64,000 nt of DNA from Lepidostoma basale (GCA_022606425.2 JAHDVF020000938.1:372001-436000), one strand, 5' to 3'. Shown: positions 52,085 through 61,099, numbered from the stretch's first letter. The notes: generated from the letters alone by a model not told the origin. A program made the numbers and translations.

Positions 52085-52515
52085 ACATTTGCGTCGTCTT
52101 CTTTTTCTTTCGTCCCCCGAACGTTGGCGATCACTGAAGCAAAGGAATCTCTATCCTGCGCCACTTGTAACAGGTTCTGAACTCTTGTTATTCCTGTCCA
52201 CTCTTTGATGTTCCGCAGCCAGGACAGCTGCCTTCTACCAACTCCCCGACGTCCCTCCACTTTACCCATTAATATCAGTCGAAGGAGGTGGTATTTTTCT
52301 CCCCTTAGCACATGACCCAAATATGAGACCTATCTAATTTTCACACTCGACAACAGCTCTCTATTAGCTCCAGCTCTCTGTAGTACGTCTGTATTACTGA
52401 CCCTATCGCTCCAAGGTATACGGTGCATTCTGCGGTATATCCAGACCTCGAACGCTTCCAACCGGTTCATTACATTCACTTTCAGAGTCCAGGTTTCGCA
52501 GCCATATAGTATAAA
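52085..52515 (-). mobile_element. LINE-G C-terminal copy
   Basis: An open minus frame (52320-52075): MGHVLRGEKYHLLRLILMGK, VEGRRGVGRRQLSWLRNIKE, TGITRVQNLLQVAQDRDSFA, SVIANVRG, then GAAAGAAAAAG. Upstream to 52515 the complement of VNVMNRLEAFEVWIYRRM continues. It is the most complete terminus of this family. Confidence 0.75.
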
Positions 52516-52694
52516 ATACCATATATGTCATTGAGTTTAAAGTAAAGATGGTTGCAAAAGAATGTTCTCATTTTATTAAATGCAGCTTGTTCAACTTCAA
52601 TTCTGCGTTTTATATCAATGTCCGGGTGGAGCGCTTAACGATATTGCTAATTTGCGTCATAAGAAAATAAAAAAAATATTAATACGAAAGAAAA

Positions 52695-52875
52695 CCTTTA
52701 TTTTCAAGATTTTTTAAAATATTGTACATTAGATAATGGGAATAACATGTTTCACCTTTCTAAAGCATTATCTAATTTCATTCCCATTAACTATTATATA
52801 ATAATACTTCTAGAAAACAGACGTTATCATATTCAATGTGGAGTTTTATATTATTGTTCAAGAAATAATACATAA
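52695..52875. repeat. Foldback family B, copy B8
   Basis: ATGTTTCACCTTTCTAAAGC with complement arms and the TTATTGTTCAAGAAATAATA terminal block. The core is decayed. Confidence 0.6.
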
Positions 52876-52912
52876 AGAAATATTTTTTAAACGTCAAGAG
52901 AATTTACAAAAT

Positions 52913-53235
52913 AACTAACCATCACGCCGTCGCCCCAAAGGCAGAAATAATGGATCGTTACACTGTTTTTTCCTAACCTATTTATCTCGATTCCTCAACA
53001 TTCATACAACGTGTCAAGTGCAGTTATATATATATACGAGTATACAAATATGAATCCTTAACACAAAGTGAAGGAGAATATTTGAAAAAAAGTATAAATG
53101 TTTTAAAATGGTTAGGGCACATAGAAATAATGAATGAGGAAATAATGGAAACTAACTAACTGTTCTTTCCTGACCTACTTATCTCGATTCCTCAACATAC
53201 ATACATCGTGTCATGCACGTTTATTTCTCCTACGT
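52913..53235. mobile_element. Patchwork of RTE-A and foldback-tail pieces
   Basis: 52913-53020 is an RTE-A 3' end (minus). 53030-53085 is the shared foldback tail. 53110-53150 is RTE-A coding in plus orientation (GGTTAGGGCACATAGAAATA). 53152-53225 is RTE-A in minus orientation. An inverted relative of 53020-53225 occurs at 56465-56668. Confidence 0.6.
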
Positions 53236-53735
53236 GAAGGGCTTTTCCTAAAATTAGTGATCTATCTTTAGAGCATGTTAAACTTTGACAATTTACGGCT
53301 ACGAATTTTCAGTATACCCTTTTATCTGCCTGTTACAGAATACGCCCATTAAACATTAATTAATATGCATGTAAAGCAAGGCACCATTAAGGAGACAGAT
53401 GCGGCAAATAAATATACAAAGTAGCCTTGAAACTAACCGTTCTGTCCTCCGGGAACTTATTAATGCCCCAGCTGTGGTCAGCGCGGCCATATTTATTTAT
53501 TCACGCGGGAAAAGCATTGAAAGTTGCGATTTTCTCCCGCGATAAAGAGGCGAACTGTTGAAAAAACATGGACGCCGGCGCGGGAACGGGATACGGCTCT
53601 GCAGCCTGATGAAAGATTATCTTTTATAATAAAATGGCCACGACATCCAACGCGCGAGTCGATGTTGTCGGTTATTATTGTGCTGTGTTTTGCATATTCG
53701 TATAATTCAATACAAAACGCTTTACATGTTTTTCT
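53235..53735. other. No gene; mixed composition
   Basis: 53400-53600 is GC-richer (CCAGCTGTGGTCAGCGCGGC) and unique in the window. A 71-codon frame at 53524-53739 has no recognisable family. Confidence 0.35.
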
Positions 53736-53827
53736 ATGATATTTTATTTTTAACGCAAAGTAATTATGACATTTGAATAAACAGAATAATTTTTACAACC
53801 CTTTTTTTCGATTAACAGATATGTTTC

Positions 53828-54093
53828 TACGACCTTCGTGGCCGAGTGGTAAGTGCATCGACTGCCACCCTGAAGGTTCCGGATTCGATTCCCGGCGAGG
53901 GGAAGTGTTATTGTCACACTGTCTTTGGTTTGGTGTAGAAATTCACGTGACAATAAAATGACGATAGATATGCTACCTACCACATGTCACGAGAATCACT
54001 ATGATAGCTGTAAAACACTTTACATCGATTTGGCTCATGCTGTCATGATGTAAAGAGCGATTCAACAAAATAATAATAATAATAATAAGAATA
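53828..54093 (+). repeat. SINE S1, full-length, tRNA-derived
   Basis: tRNA-like head 53829-53901 with A box TGGCCGAGTGG and B box GGATTCGATTCC (internal RNA polymerase III promoter), a body to about 54060 and an (AAT)n tail to 54088. The target duplication ATGTTTC (53821-53827 and 54094-54100) is inside foldback F1. Mobilisation would need a LINE reverse transcriptase from elsewhere. Confidence 0.82.
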
Positions 54094-54128
54094 ATGTTTC
54101 GGTTGTGACACAACCTTCTTCGGTCCAC
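54088..54128 (-). ncRNA. Hammerhead-like motif (family F1, minus)
   Basis: Minus strand: CCGAAGA (U4 changed to C), an extra A, GGTTG/CAACC stem II, GAAACATTAT. The GTC triplet is lost, partly through the SINE insertion. Confidence 0.5.
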
Positions 54129-54147
54129 AAATTTGAACAGAAGCAAC

Positions 54148-54188
54148 TGCATCGAAAAAGGTTGCGTCACAACCGAAACATATCTGCA
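54148..54188 (+). ncRNA. Hammerhead-like motif (family F1, plus)
   Basis: Stem I TGCA/TGCA (54148-54151 with 54185-54188), TCGAAAA core (54152-54158), an extra A, stem II GGTTG/CAACC, GAAACATATC. The core departs from consensus at positions 3, 4 and 8; stems I and II are perfect. Confidence 0.5.
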
Positions 54189-54409
54189 AATCGAATAATA
54201 TTATAGTGTTGTGAAAATACAAAGTGTTATTCTATTAATTCAAAATAAAATCAAAAATATTATACAAAGTGAAGGTGAATATAAAAGAATGAATATAGTA
54301 AAGATTGTATATTTTTTTTAACAAAATTGTATAATATTTTCAAAAGAGTGAGGACGAAAAGTCAAAATATGTCTGAGAAAAGTGCAAATATTATTTGGAA
54401 ACTACAATA

Positions 54410-54775
54410 TTTTTCAAAACTTCTTTTTCTTTCGGTGCCGTGTCAGATCCCCCCAACGTTGGCGATCACTGCATCAAAGGCATCTATATCCTGCGCCACT
54501 TGGAAAAGGTGCTGAACTCTTGTTATTCCTGTCCATTCTTTGATATTCCGCAGCCAGGACAGCTGCCTTCTACCAACTCCCCGACGTCCCTCCACTTAAC
54601 CCATTAATATCAGTCGAAGGAGGTGGTATTTTTCTCCCCTTAGCACATGACCCAAATATGAGACCTTTCTAAATTTCACACTCGACAACAGCTCTCTATT
54701 GGTTCTGGCTCTATGTATTACGTCTGCATTACTGACCCTATCGGTCCACGGTATACGGAGCATTCTGACTTATTC
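54410..54775 (-). mobile_element. LINE-G C-terminal copy
   Basis: Complement of the LINE-G terminus: CTTTTTCTTTCGGTGCCGTG at the end, then blocks for LRNIKEWTGITRVQHLFQ and RELLSSVKFRKVSYLGHVLR. 5'-truncated with stops. Confidence 0.72.
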
Positions 54776-54792
54776 AAGTCTAATTGCTCTTT

Positions 54793-54836
54793 TTACACGT
54801 ATGTTTCGAATAGTTCTAATTCTTCTTCAGTGTATT
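54793..54836 (-). ncRNA. Hammerhead-like motif
   Basis: Minus strand: CTGAAGA (54830-54824), an extra A, GAAT/ATTC stem II, GAAACATACGTGTA. The core halves are intact but the stem III and cleavage region is altered and stem I is unclear. Confidence 0.5.
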
Positions 54837-54849
54837 TTTTTAAATATGG

Positions 54850-55480
54850 AAATCACCGGAAATACGTATACGAAAAGTATACATAACAAAGTATTGTGAA
54901 CATTTAATGTTTTTTAAGCTTACACAGAGCTTGAGAATACCCTCGCAAGACGAATTTTTTTCACTATTGTTTACGTATTTTTGTATTTAAATAAATCAAT
55001 GTTAAACCAAAAAGCAATCGAGCTCTCATCATACATTAATTTTATTATGGGTTTTTACCAAATTAAAGCCGCAACCAACAATAATTACAATATAATATAC
55101 GTGAATAACCTTTATTTATGATTCATAATAAGTAAACCTAACTCATTTCTAATATTTACTTACTACATTAAGTTGTTCGGTATGAACAATGGGTAAATAT
55201 AACCATGCCAAATAATCCAGACACGTGTGAAATTTTCCAGTTAGTTACTTTTTTCCAACAGATGGCACCATGTCACGGGTGCTCGCTTCCCGCCAGAATA
55301 TTTAAACGCGTTGAATTTGGAACGTTCGAATATGCTGTTACGCGTCACCGAAATGGCGCGAATCCATTCTTTTCTGCACAGCTGGAGGCGGGATATGCAG
55401 GGAAACTTAACAAGATGGCAGCTACTTTACAGTGACCATTCGATGAGTATTTTGTGATTATTCATTTTTAGTGCACAACC
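54850..55480. other. No confirmed gene; GC-richer patch with ATG at 55205-55437
   Basis: 55205-55435 is open for 76 codons (MPNNPDTCEIFQLVTFF to KLNKMAATLQ), unique in the window and GC-richer than its flanks. It contains ACAAGATGGCAGC, a YY1-like and Kozak-like string. It could be a host promoter or first exon; the protein is not recognisable. Confidence 0.3.
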
Positions 55481-55483
55481 TTC

Positions 55484-55815
55484 ATCAATAATTATCATTC
55501 TCTCTGTAATTAATATAGAGCATTCTCTATGTACTATATTCCATAATGATTATTCTCTCTGTACTGCATAATGATCATTCTCCCTGTAATCTCTAATGAT
55601 CATTCTCTCTGTAATCTCTTATGATCATTCTCTCTGTAATTCAATAATGATTATTCTCTCTGTAATTAATAATGATCAATCTCTCAGTAATAAATAATGA
55701 TCATTCTCTCTGTAATTAATAATGATCCTTCTCTTTATAACAAAAAAAATATTATTCTCTCTGTAATCAATTATGATCATTGTCTGTGTAATCAACAATG
55801 TTCATTCTCACTATA
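55484..55815. repeat. Minisatellite, unit about 28-30 bp
   Basis: Roughly eleven imperfect units of the form TAATGATCATTCTCTCTGTA with a variable 6-10 bp linker. Most units keep the palindrome TGATCA and the CTCTCTGTAAT core. The array degrades at both ends. Confidence 0.85.
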
Positions 55816-55829
55816 AACTATGTTCCCAA

Positions 55830-56225
55830 CATAATGTAAAGCGCTGAAATGAAATGTTTTGAAATTTAGAAATTAAAAAATTCATGAAATCTACATCAAA
55901 AAAATTCTTTATTTTTTATTTTTAAAGCTGAACTTACACGTCAGCTTAAGTCAAATGTTCTCCAGAAGAAAACACATTTATTTACAAAATTAATATCATG
56001 TCTGTACACGTGCCACGGAAATGTTGATACTGATAAAGCGCGATGTGCGAAAGAAATTTTAGAAGTCTGTCATGCTATGAGTTGGAAAAATGACACGCTA
56101 TATTAATGTAGAGAAGGAAAGTTGTATATTTAGTACGTATATGTCCGAATAGAAGAGTGTCACAAAGAATTGTATAATTTCTGCCGACCCCTTCAAGGAA
56201 CGTGCATTATGTTTTATTACAATTA
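55830..56225. other. No gene; weak RTE-A end near 56155-56215
   Basis: TATTTCTGCCGACCCCTTC-like text at about 56175 may be a decayed RTE-A terminus. The rest is unrecognised. Confidence 0.35.
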
Positions 56226-56229
56226 TCTT

Positions 56230-56580
56230 AACTAACTAACCATCAAGCCGTCTCCCGAAAGGAGTAGGCAGAAATAATGGACTGCTACACTATCAATTGC
56301 TCAAGATTCATACATCGTGTCATGCACACACGTTGATTTCTCGGACTACTCACGTGGCCGACATTTAACATTTGATTGATTTCATCGTTCCTTGTTTTCC
56401 TCGGTTTTCCTCTTTTTGTAGTTCCGTTTATGTCGTTTACATATACTTTCTTTACCATTCTTTTTGCGTGCATGACACGATGTATGAATATTGAGTAATC
56501 AAGATAAGTATGTCAGGAAAGAACAGTTAGTTAGTTTCCATTATTTCCTCATTCATTCATTCCATGTGCCCTAACCATTT
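56230..56580. mobile_element. RTE-A 3' copy (minus) and rearranged RTE-A pieces
   Basis: 56230-56462 is a clean minus 3' end with TAACTAACTAACCATCAAG tail. 56466-56537 is RTE-A in plus orientation ending in GTTAGTTAGTT. 56538-56580 is minus again. The last 115 bp mirror 53110-53225. Confidence 0.65.
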
Positions 56581-56599
56581 TAAAACATTTATACTTTTT

Positions 56600-56830
56600 T
56601 CCAATATTCTGCTTCACTTTGTGTTAAGGATTCATATTTGTATATACATATTATATATAACTGCACTTCGTATTTTTACAACACTTCATCACACTTTTCA
56701 CAGACATGTTTCGGTTGTGATCCAACCTTTTTCGATATACAAAATTTTAACATCGAAAAAGTTTGGGTCACAACCGAAAAATGTCTGTGAAAAGTGTAAT
56801 AAAGTGTTGTAAAAATACGAAGGGCAATTT
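56600..56830. repeat. Foldback family F, copy F2 (uninterrupted)
   Basis: Palindrome of arms around AAAATTTTAAC at 56741-56751, with AACACTTCATCACACTTTTC and its complement flanking. The shared tail (complement of AACACAAAGTGAAGC) is at 56605-56630, so it reads on the minus strand. Confidence 0.7.
56697..56739 (-). ncRNA. Variant hammerhead motif (family F2, minus)
   Basis: Minus strand: TCGAAAA core (56735-56729), an extra A, stem II GGTTG/CAACC, GAAACATGTC ending at 56703, stem I TATA/TGTG with G-T pairs. GAAA, palindromic stem III and GTC are consensus; positions 3, 4 and 8 of the core are U, C and A. Confidence 0.55.
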
Positions 56831-56964
56831 TTATTACTCAAATAATAAAGCGTTGAATTAATCTTTACGCCATTAAAGCGAATAAAAACAGTCAAAGCAG
56901 GTACGTATCTGTCTATAGAACCCTGTTAATGGAAGCAAGTCGATTACCTCTTTATTCTCATTAT

Positions 56965-57115
56965 CAATCTTCTTCTTCAAGTGCCCTGCCCTCGGCGTCC
57001 CTAAATTTTCCCCTCCAATATCAGTTGGAGAAGGTGGTACTTTTCCCCACCCAGTATATGATCCAGATGTGAGATCTTTCGAACCTTGATAGTTGATAAC
57101 AATTTCCTGTAAATT
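56965..57115 (-). mobile_element. LINE-G fragment
   Basis: Degenerate match to LSTIKVRKISHLDHILGGEK, YHLLQLILEGKFRDAEGR on the minus strand. Confidence 0.5.
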
Positions 57116-57186
57116 GACTATAGCTGCATAAATCTCAGTAAATATTTGTTTCGACACACCTTTATGCAGATTCTTAGAAGAACGTT

Positions 57187-57390
57187 TTAAAAGCGCCCTA
57201 ACGCAGCATCACCCGACGTATTGTGTCCATTGCACCGCCAATTCGTTACTGTGACAGCGTATAAACTTGCTTGATGAGCCCGTTCCGATAATGAAGTCAT
57301 CTCACTCCCATCCCTCGGACTGCTGACTCTCAGATATTTGAGAATTAATGGACCATATATTTCTCCACTTGACACCGCTGTGCGACGCAT
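57187..57390 (-). other. Unrecognised 67-codon open frame
   Basis: MRRTAVSSGEIYGPLILKYL, RVSSPRDGSEMTSLSERAHQ, then TVTNWRCNGHNTSGDAALGR. Mixed composition with no repeat match here. It might be a remnant of a LINE or other element, or chance. Confidence 0.25.
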
Positions 57391-57694
57391 AGATTTCAGT
57401 ACTCTATTGGGTTATTTTTATACTTTAAATAACGAATACCGTAAAATGACTTTGGTCAAGAAGATTTTAGTTATACTTGTTGAGAAAAATATATGCATTT
57501 TATGATAATTTAACGATTTTGCTGTTCCTACAGACGTAAGAGGAATAGCCAATAGGGCTGAACCTCTGTAAGCCAATCTAAGTCCAAGTCCAAGTCCAAG
57601 AAATATATTGATGGAAATTCATTTTATATAATGATTAAAAAAAAAGTCATGAATATTTTTATCGTATAACAACAACAACAACAACAGCAACAAA

Positions 57695-58276
57695 CCATCA
57701 TGCCGTTTCTCCGTAGGGGTAGGCAGAGAGAATGGACCGCCACACTACTCTATACCCGCACACCTCTCTAGCTTCCTCCACATTCATACAGCGAGTCATA
57801 CACGCACGTCGATTCTTCCGACTTCTTACATGACCAACCTTTAAAACTTGATTAATTTACTCATGCCATGTTTTCCTCGGTCTGCCTCGACTCCGTACTC
57901 CATTTACATCATTAAAGTATACTTTCTTAACCATTATTTCTCCATACGCTCCATATGTCCGAACCAACGCAGCGATCCTTTCATAATTTTGTTCATAATA
58001 CCTTATTTCGTTCTACATTCCTTTCTTATATCAGCATTTGAGATTCTGTATATCGTTCTACCGCACATATGTCTTAGGGACCTCATCTCTACTGCATTTA
58101 TTCTGCTCTCATCCTTCTTCTGCCAGTTCCATGCTTCGCTTCCGTACATTAGGGTTGGGACCAGAACTCCATTGTGAACGGCAGTTTTCGCTTTCATTGA
58201 TAAATTATTGTTTCCAATAACTATTTTTAAAGCTCCATTTGCCTTGTTACCCGCACCAACCCTTCTTTCGATATCA
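57695..58276 (-). pseudogene. RTE-A reverse-transcriptase C-terminal pseudogene
   Basis: Closely related to 3528-4312. The minus frame 58197-58003 reads MKAKTAVHNGVLVPTLMYGS, EAWNWQKKDESRINAVEMRS, RISNADIRKECRTK, then shifts frame to the 3' end at CATCATGCCGTTTCTCCG. It is cut off at 58276 by a small palindrome. Preceded by (CAA)n at about 57667-57690. Confidence 0.82.
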
Positions 58277-58280
58277 TATT

Positions 58281-58346
58281 TTTAATTTATTAAATATTGT
58301 AAAAATATATTCGTATAAAATTTAAACAATATTTAATAAATTAAAG
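58281..58346. repeat. Small perfect-type palindrome at the RTE-A truncation point
   Basis: TTTAATTTATTAAATATTGT and ACAATATTTAATAAATTAAA form about 21-bp arms around a 24-bp loop. It sits exactly where the RTE-A copy stops. Confidence 0.6.
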
Positions 58347-58434
58347 TGAAACGTAAACAGCTTTGTTTTTAATTCCAAAGTTTTTACAATAGAATTCACA
58401 GTGTTAACGCCTTAACTTTTAATAATTAAATTAA

Positions 58435-58620
58435 ATTGTGTTTTTTAATAACTTTTTCCACTTTTATCTTTGTTTATAAAGGAATGAGTTTATAACGGTG
58501 TCACCAGTCTGTCGAAACAGCCGAAATCGAAATCGATCGCTGTCGAAATAAAGACAGAATGGGAAGCAATTATTAAAAAACATAATTTTTTTTAAATTAT
58601 TATTTATTTAATGTTTATTA
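58435..58620. repeat. Foldback family C copy
   Basis: CCAGTCTGTCGAAACAG, GATCGCTGTCGAAATAAAGA and the TTTTTTAATAACTTTTTCCA arm. The ribozyme-like core is not intact. Confidence 0.55.
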
Positions 58621-58691
58621 TTTTTATTTTTTTATGACATCAACTTTGTTTCTGAACATAATAAATACATACATACTCGTATATAATATAT

Positions 58692-59028
58692 GCAGTGCGA
58701 ATGATGGTGTTATAAACAAAATAATGAAAGGATAATTAAGATGGTTTGGACACATGGAAAGAATGAATGAAGAAAGAATGGTAAAAAAGTATATGTAGAT
58801 GTAAATGGAACCAGAAATAGAGGAAGACAGAGGAAAACGTGGCACGATCAAATAAATCAAATATTGAATGTCGGCCAAGTGAGAAGTCAGAGAAATCGAC
58901 GCGCGTGCATGACACGATATATGAATGTTAAGGAAGCGAGAGAAATATGTCAGGAAAGAAAAGTGTGGCGTTCCATTATTTCTGCCTACCCCTTCGGGGA
59001 GACGGCGTGATGGTTAGTTAGTTAGTTT
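58692..59028 (+). mobile_element. RTE-A 3' end with (GTTA)n tail
   Basis: GCGAATGATGGTGTTATAAA onward to AAGCGAGAGAAATATGTC, CTGCCTACCCCTTCGGGG and GGTTAGTTAGTTAG. Nearly identical to the corresponding part of 32480-33415, but short frameshifts are present. Confidence 0.8.
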
Positions 59029-59084
59029 TTATATAATATATAATTTCTTGAACAATAATTTTAAATTCTTTATTAAATAATTGA

Positions 59085-59240
59085 ATAAAGGACCTGGTTT
59101 TTAGTAGGTTTATTATATTTTTGGGAATTAAATGTTTTGCAAACGTACGCAGTTGTAAGGAAAGTAATTTGACAATGCCATCATTTTATAATACCTTAAC
59201 AAGGCGAAACATATAATCTCCATAAAATGTTATTAATTTT
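59085..59240. repeat. Foldback family B, degenerate copy
   Basis: TTTATTATATTTTTGGGAAT and AAGGCGAAACATATAATC. The core is decayed. Confidence 0.5.
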
Positions 59241-59518
59241 TATTTGAACCTCTCTTCCCTGCCCACCCACCGGTTTCGATACTACCCGTATTTATATAAC
59301 TTCACTGGCTCAGAATCCATGTGCAATCTACGTATAAATTGTGTTTGACAGTGTTAAAGGTTCGACACCAGAAAGCGCCAGTGTGCATTTCGGATATATG
59401 CGTGATACCTATTCCAACGTTAAGGCAACGTTCACTATGACCAGTAGAAAATGCGGACAAAATTGTAATTCCAGCAAAGCTTATAAAGCAAGTTTTAAAC
59501 GATCGTGCTTTAGCCGTG

Positions 59519-60235
59519 GAATTATCTCTCTGTTAGTATGGAGTATTAGAATAGCAATGTTAGATTTCAGAAAATATTTAAGACTCCACTGATTGGTAAG
59601 TCTTTTCAGTCTTTTCAAAAAAGAAAAAGTCCCTAGTAAATAAATAAATCTATTAGTAAAAAAATTACAGTTTTTTTAACAATTTAAATATTATCTCTGT
59701 TCTTCTGTTACATACATAAAAAAAATAGTCCATTGTTTTGGCCGAAACACTATGATACCTTAATATTTTAAACTGTTAAATTAAATAACTTTGTTTTATG
59801 TATCAATATTGCATTTTATTTTACGCGGAAGCGATTTCGTCAACCTATGTTGACATCATAATGTGTTACAATAGTATATCAAATAATGTCAAATTTTCGT
59901 GATTTTTCGAAACTTTATGTGTATTTGTTCCTATGTCAATTTGAATAATTTCATTGATATAAAGTTCTTGCTGGAGTTGCGTTTTTTTTATTATTGTATT
60001 TTTCACCTTTAATATTTTCTCCTATAAATAGTAACTAACCGTCCTTTTAATTAAAATATTTAGGTACCTAAGTCAACTCCATCAAGAACTTCAAATTTAT
60101 ATCAAAGAAGTTATTAAAATTGACATAGGAACAAACACACATAAAGGTTCGAAAAATCACGAAAATTTGACATTTGATATATTATTATAACATCTGATGA
60201 TGTGAACATAGGTTGACAAAACAGCAAAAAATATT
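59519..60235. repeat. Long family A unit (copies A7 and A8, inverted)
   Basis: 59521-59700 repeats 26247-26400. 59725-59900 is a minus A copy with CATTATG-type core decay. 60070-60235 is a plus copy with CTGATGATGTGAAC and GACAAAACAGC (G12 changed). The arms containing TTTGTTCCTATGTCAATTTG are mutual complements. Confidence 0.65.
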
Positions 60236-60349
60236 ACAAACTACAGCAGATTATTTGCAGTTCATATTTAAATGTATCTTGTTAACCTGTTCACTTTAGT
60301 TTCTTACTGCTAAATTGTACGTAATATTACGATGAACTGAGATTAACAT

Positions 60350-60545
60350 GAACACAGTGAAGCTATGAACGGAGCGGCGCGCAAAGCGGTGCTGCTTCGA
60401 GCGAAGCGTTAAGGAGCTTTGGCTTCGCTTCACTGTGTGCACTGTCATTTAATTTTACGAGTACGTGTGCAGTTTTGTAGCTGTCCAACGCTTTGAGCAT
60501 CGCTTTGCGCACCGCTCCGCTCATAGCTTCACTGTGTTCGTGGCC
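60350..60545. repeat. GC-rich foldback element
   Basis: 60352-60410 (ACACAGTGAAGCTATGAACG, GCGCGCAAAGCGGTGCT) and 60488-60541 (complementary) form arms of about 55 bp around a 75-bp loop that repeats parts of the arm (TTCGCTTCACTGTG). It is unlike any other repeat here and has no ribozyme core. Confidence 0.75.
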
Positions 60546-60554
60546 TAACTGTCT

Positions 60555-60645
60555 GAGCTGTAAAGGTACCCAACCGCAGTTCGAGACCAATTTTTTTTAC
60601 TGCAAATAAAGTTAGCCGCTCAATGGGGGTTAAATATAATTCGTT
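60555..60645 (-). repeat. Dispersed repeat shared with 36392-36475
   Basis: CAGTTCGAGACCAATTTTTT and GCTCAATGGGGGTTAAATA match the block after LINE-G at 36392. Origin unknown. Confidence 0.45.
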
Positions 60646-60649
60646 CTAT

Positions 60650-61095
60650 GCAGTTTGACCACCTGTGTTTTTTTTATGTTTTTTTGTTCACTTCTGTATA
60701 TCTTGCACTATTTTATATCTACGACCGACGTTATAAGAAATCATTAACAGTAATATTTCGGGAATCCATTATTCATCAACTTCACAAAAAAGGAATACAG
60801 TTACCCGCCACTTTGTCAGGAGATAATTAATAACAAACTGTTGGGTGGACCGCCGCCCGCTGCGAGCTCAATCAAATATTTAAACAAATAGATTGATGCC
60901 AGCAAGTGTTTGTTTTCGATATATTTGTATACTCAAATTTGTTACCGGGATGATTTATGGTCGTGACGTAACCGAAAACGGTTATACTTTCTCCATAGAA
61001 CAGCTATAGAAAGCATACACCACCGCCGTTAATTAATTTACTATGAAGGTAAAAATGTATTTTGAAACCATTTTTTAGATCAAAATTCAATTCTG
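60650..61095. other. No gene recognised
   Basis: AT-rich to mixed; no coding support. GATTTATGGTCGTGACG at about 60953 faintly recalls the outer repeat at 43890. Confidence 0.4.
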
Positions 61096-61099
61096 CTTC

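Larger units (their letters stand above)
53740..54300. repeat. Foldback family F, copy F1, interrupted by SINE S1
   Basis: The left arm (53740-53827, ending CGATTAACAGATATGTTTC) is the degenerate complement of the right arm (54175-54300). The SINE at 53828-54093 splits the minus ribozyme arm exactly at ATGTTTC. The tail ACAAAGTGAAGGTGAATATA is at about 54270. Confidence 0.65.

Noticed and set aside
53829..53901. Possible tRNA gene
   Set aside because: A and B boxes are present, but the acceptor and anticodon stems do not fold as a normal tRNA, and the unit continues into a repeated SINE body with an (AAT)n tail.
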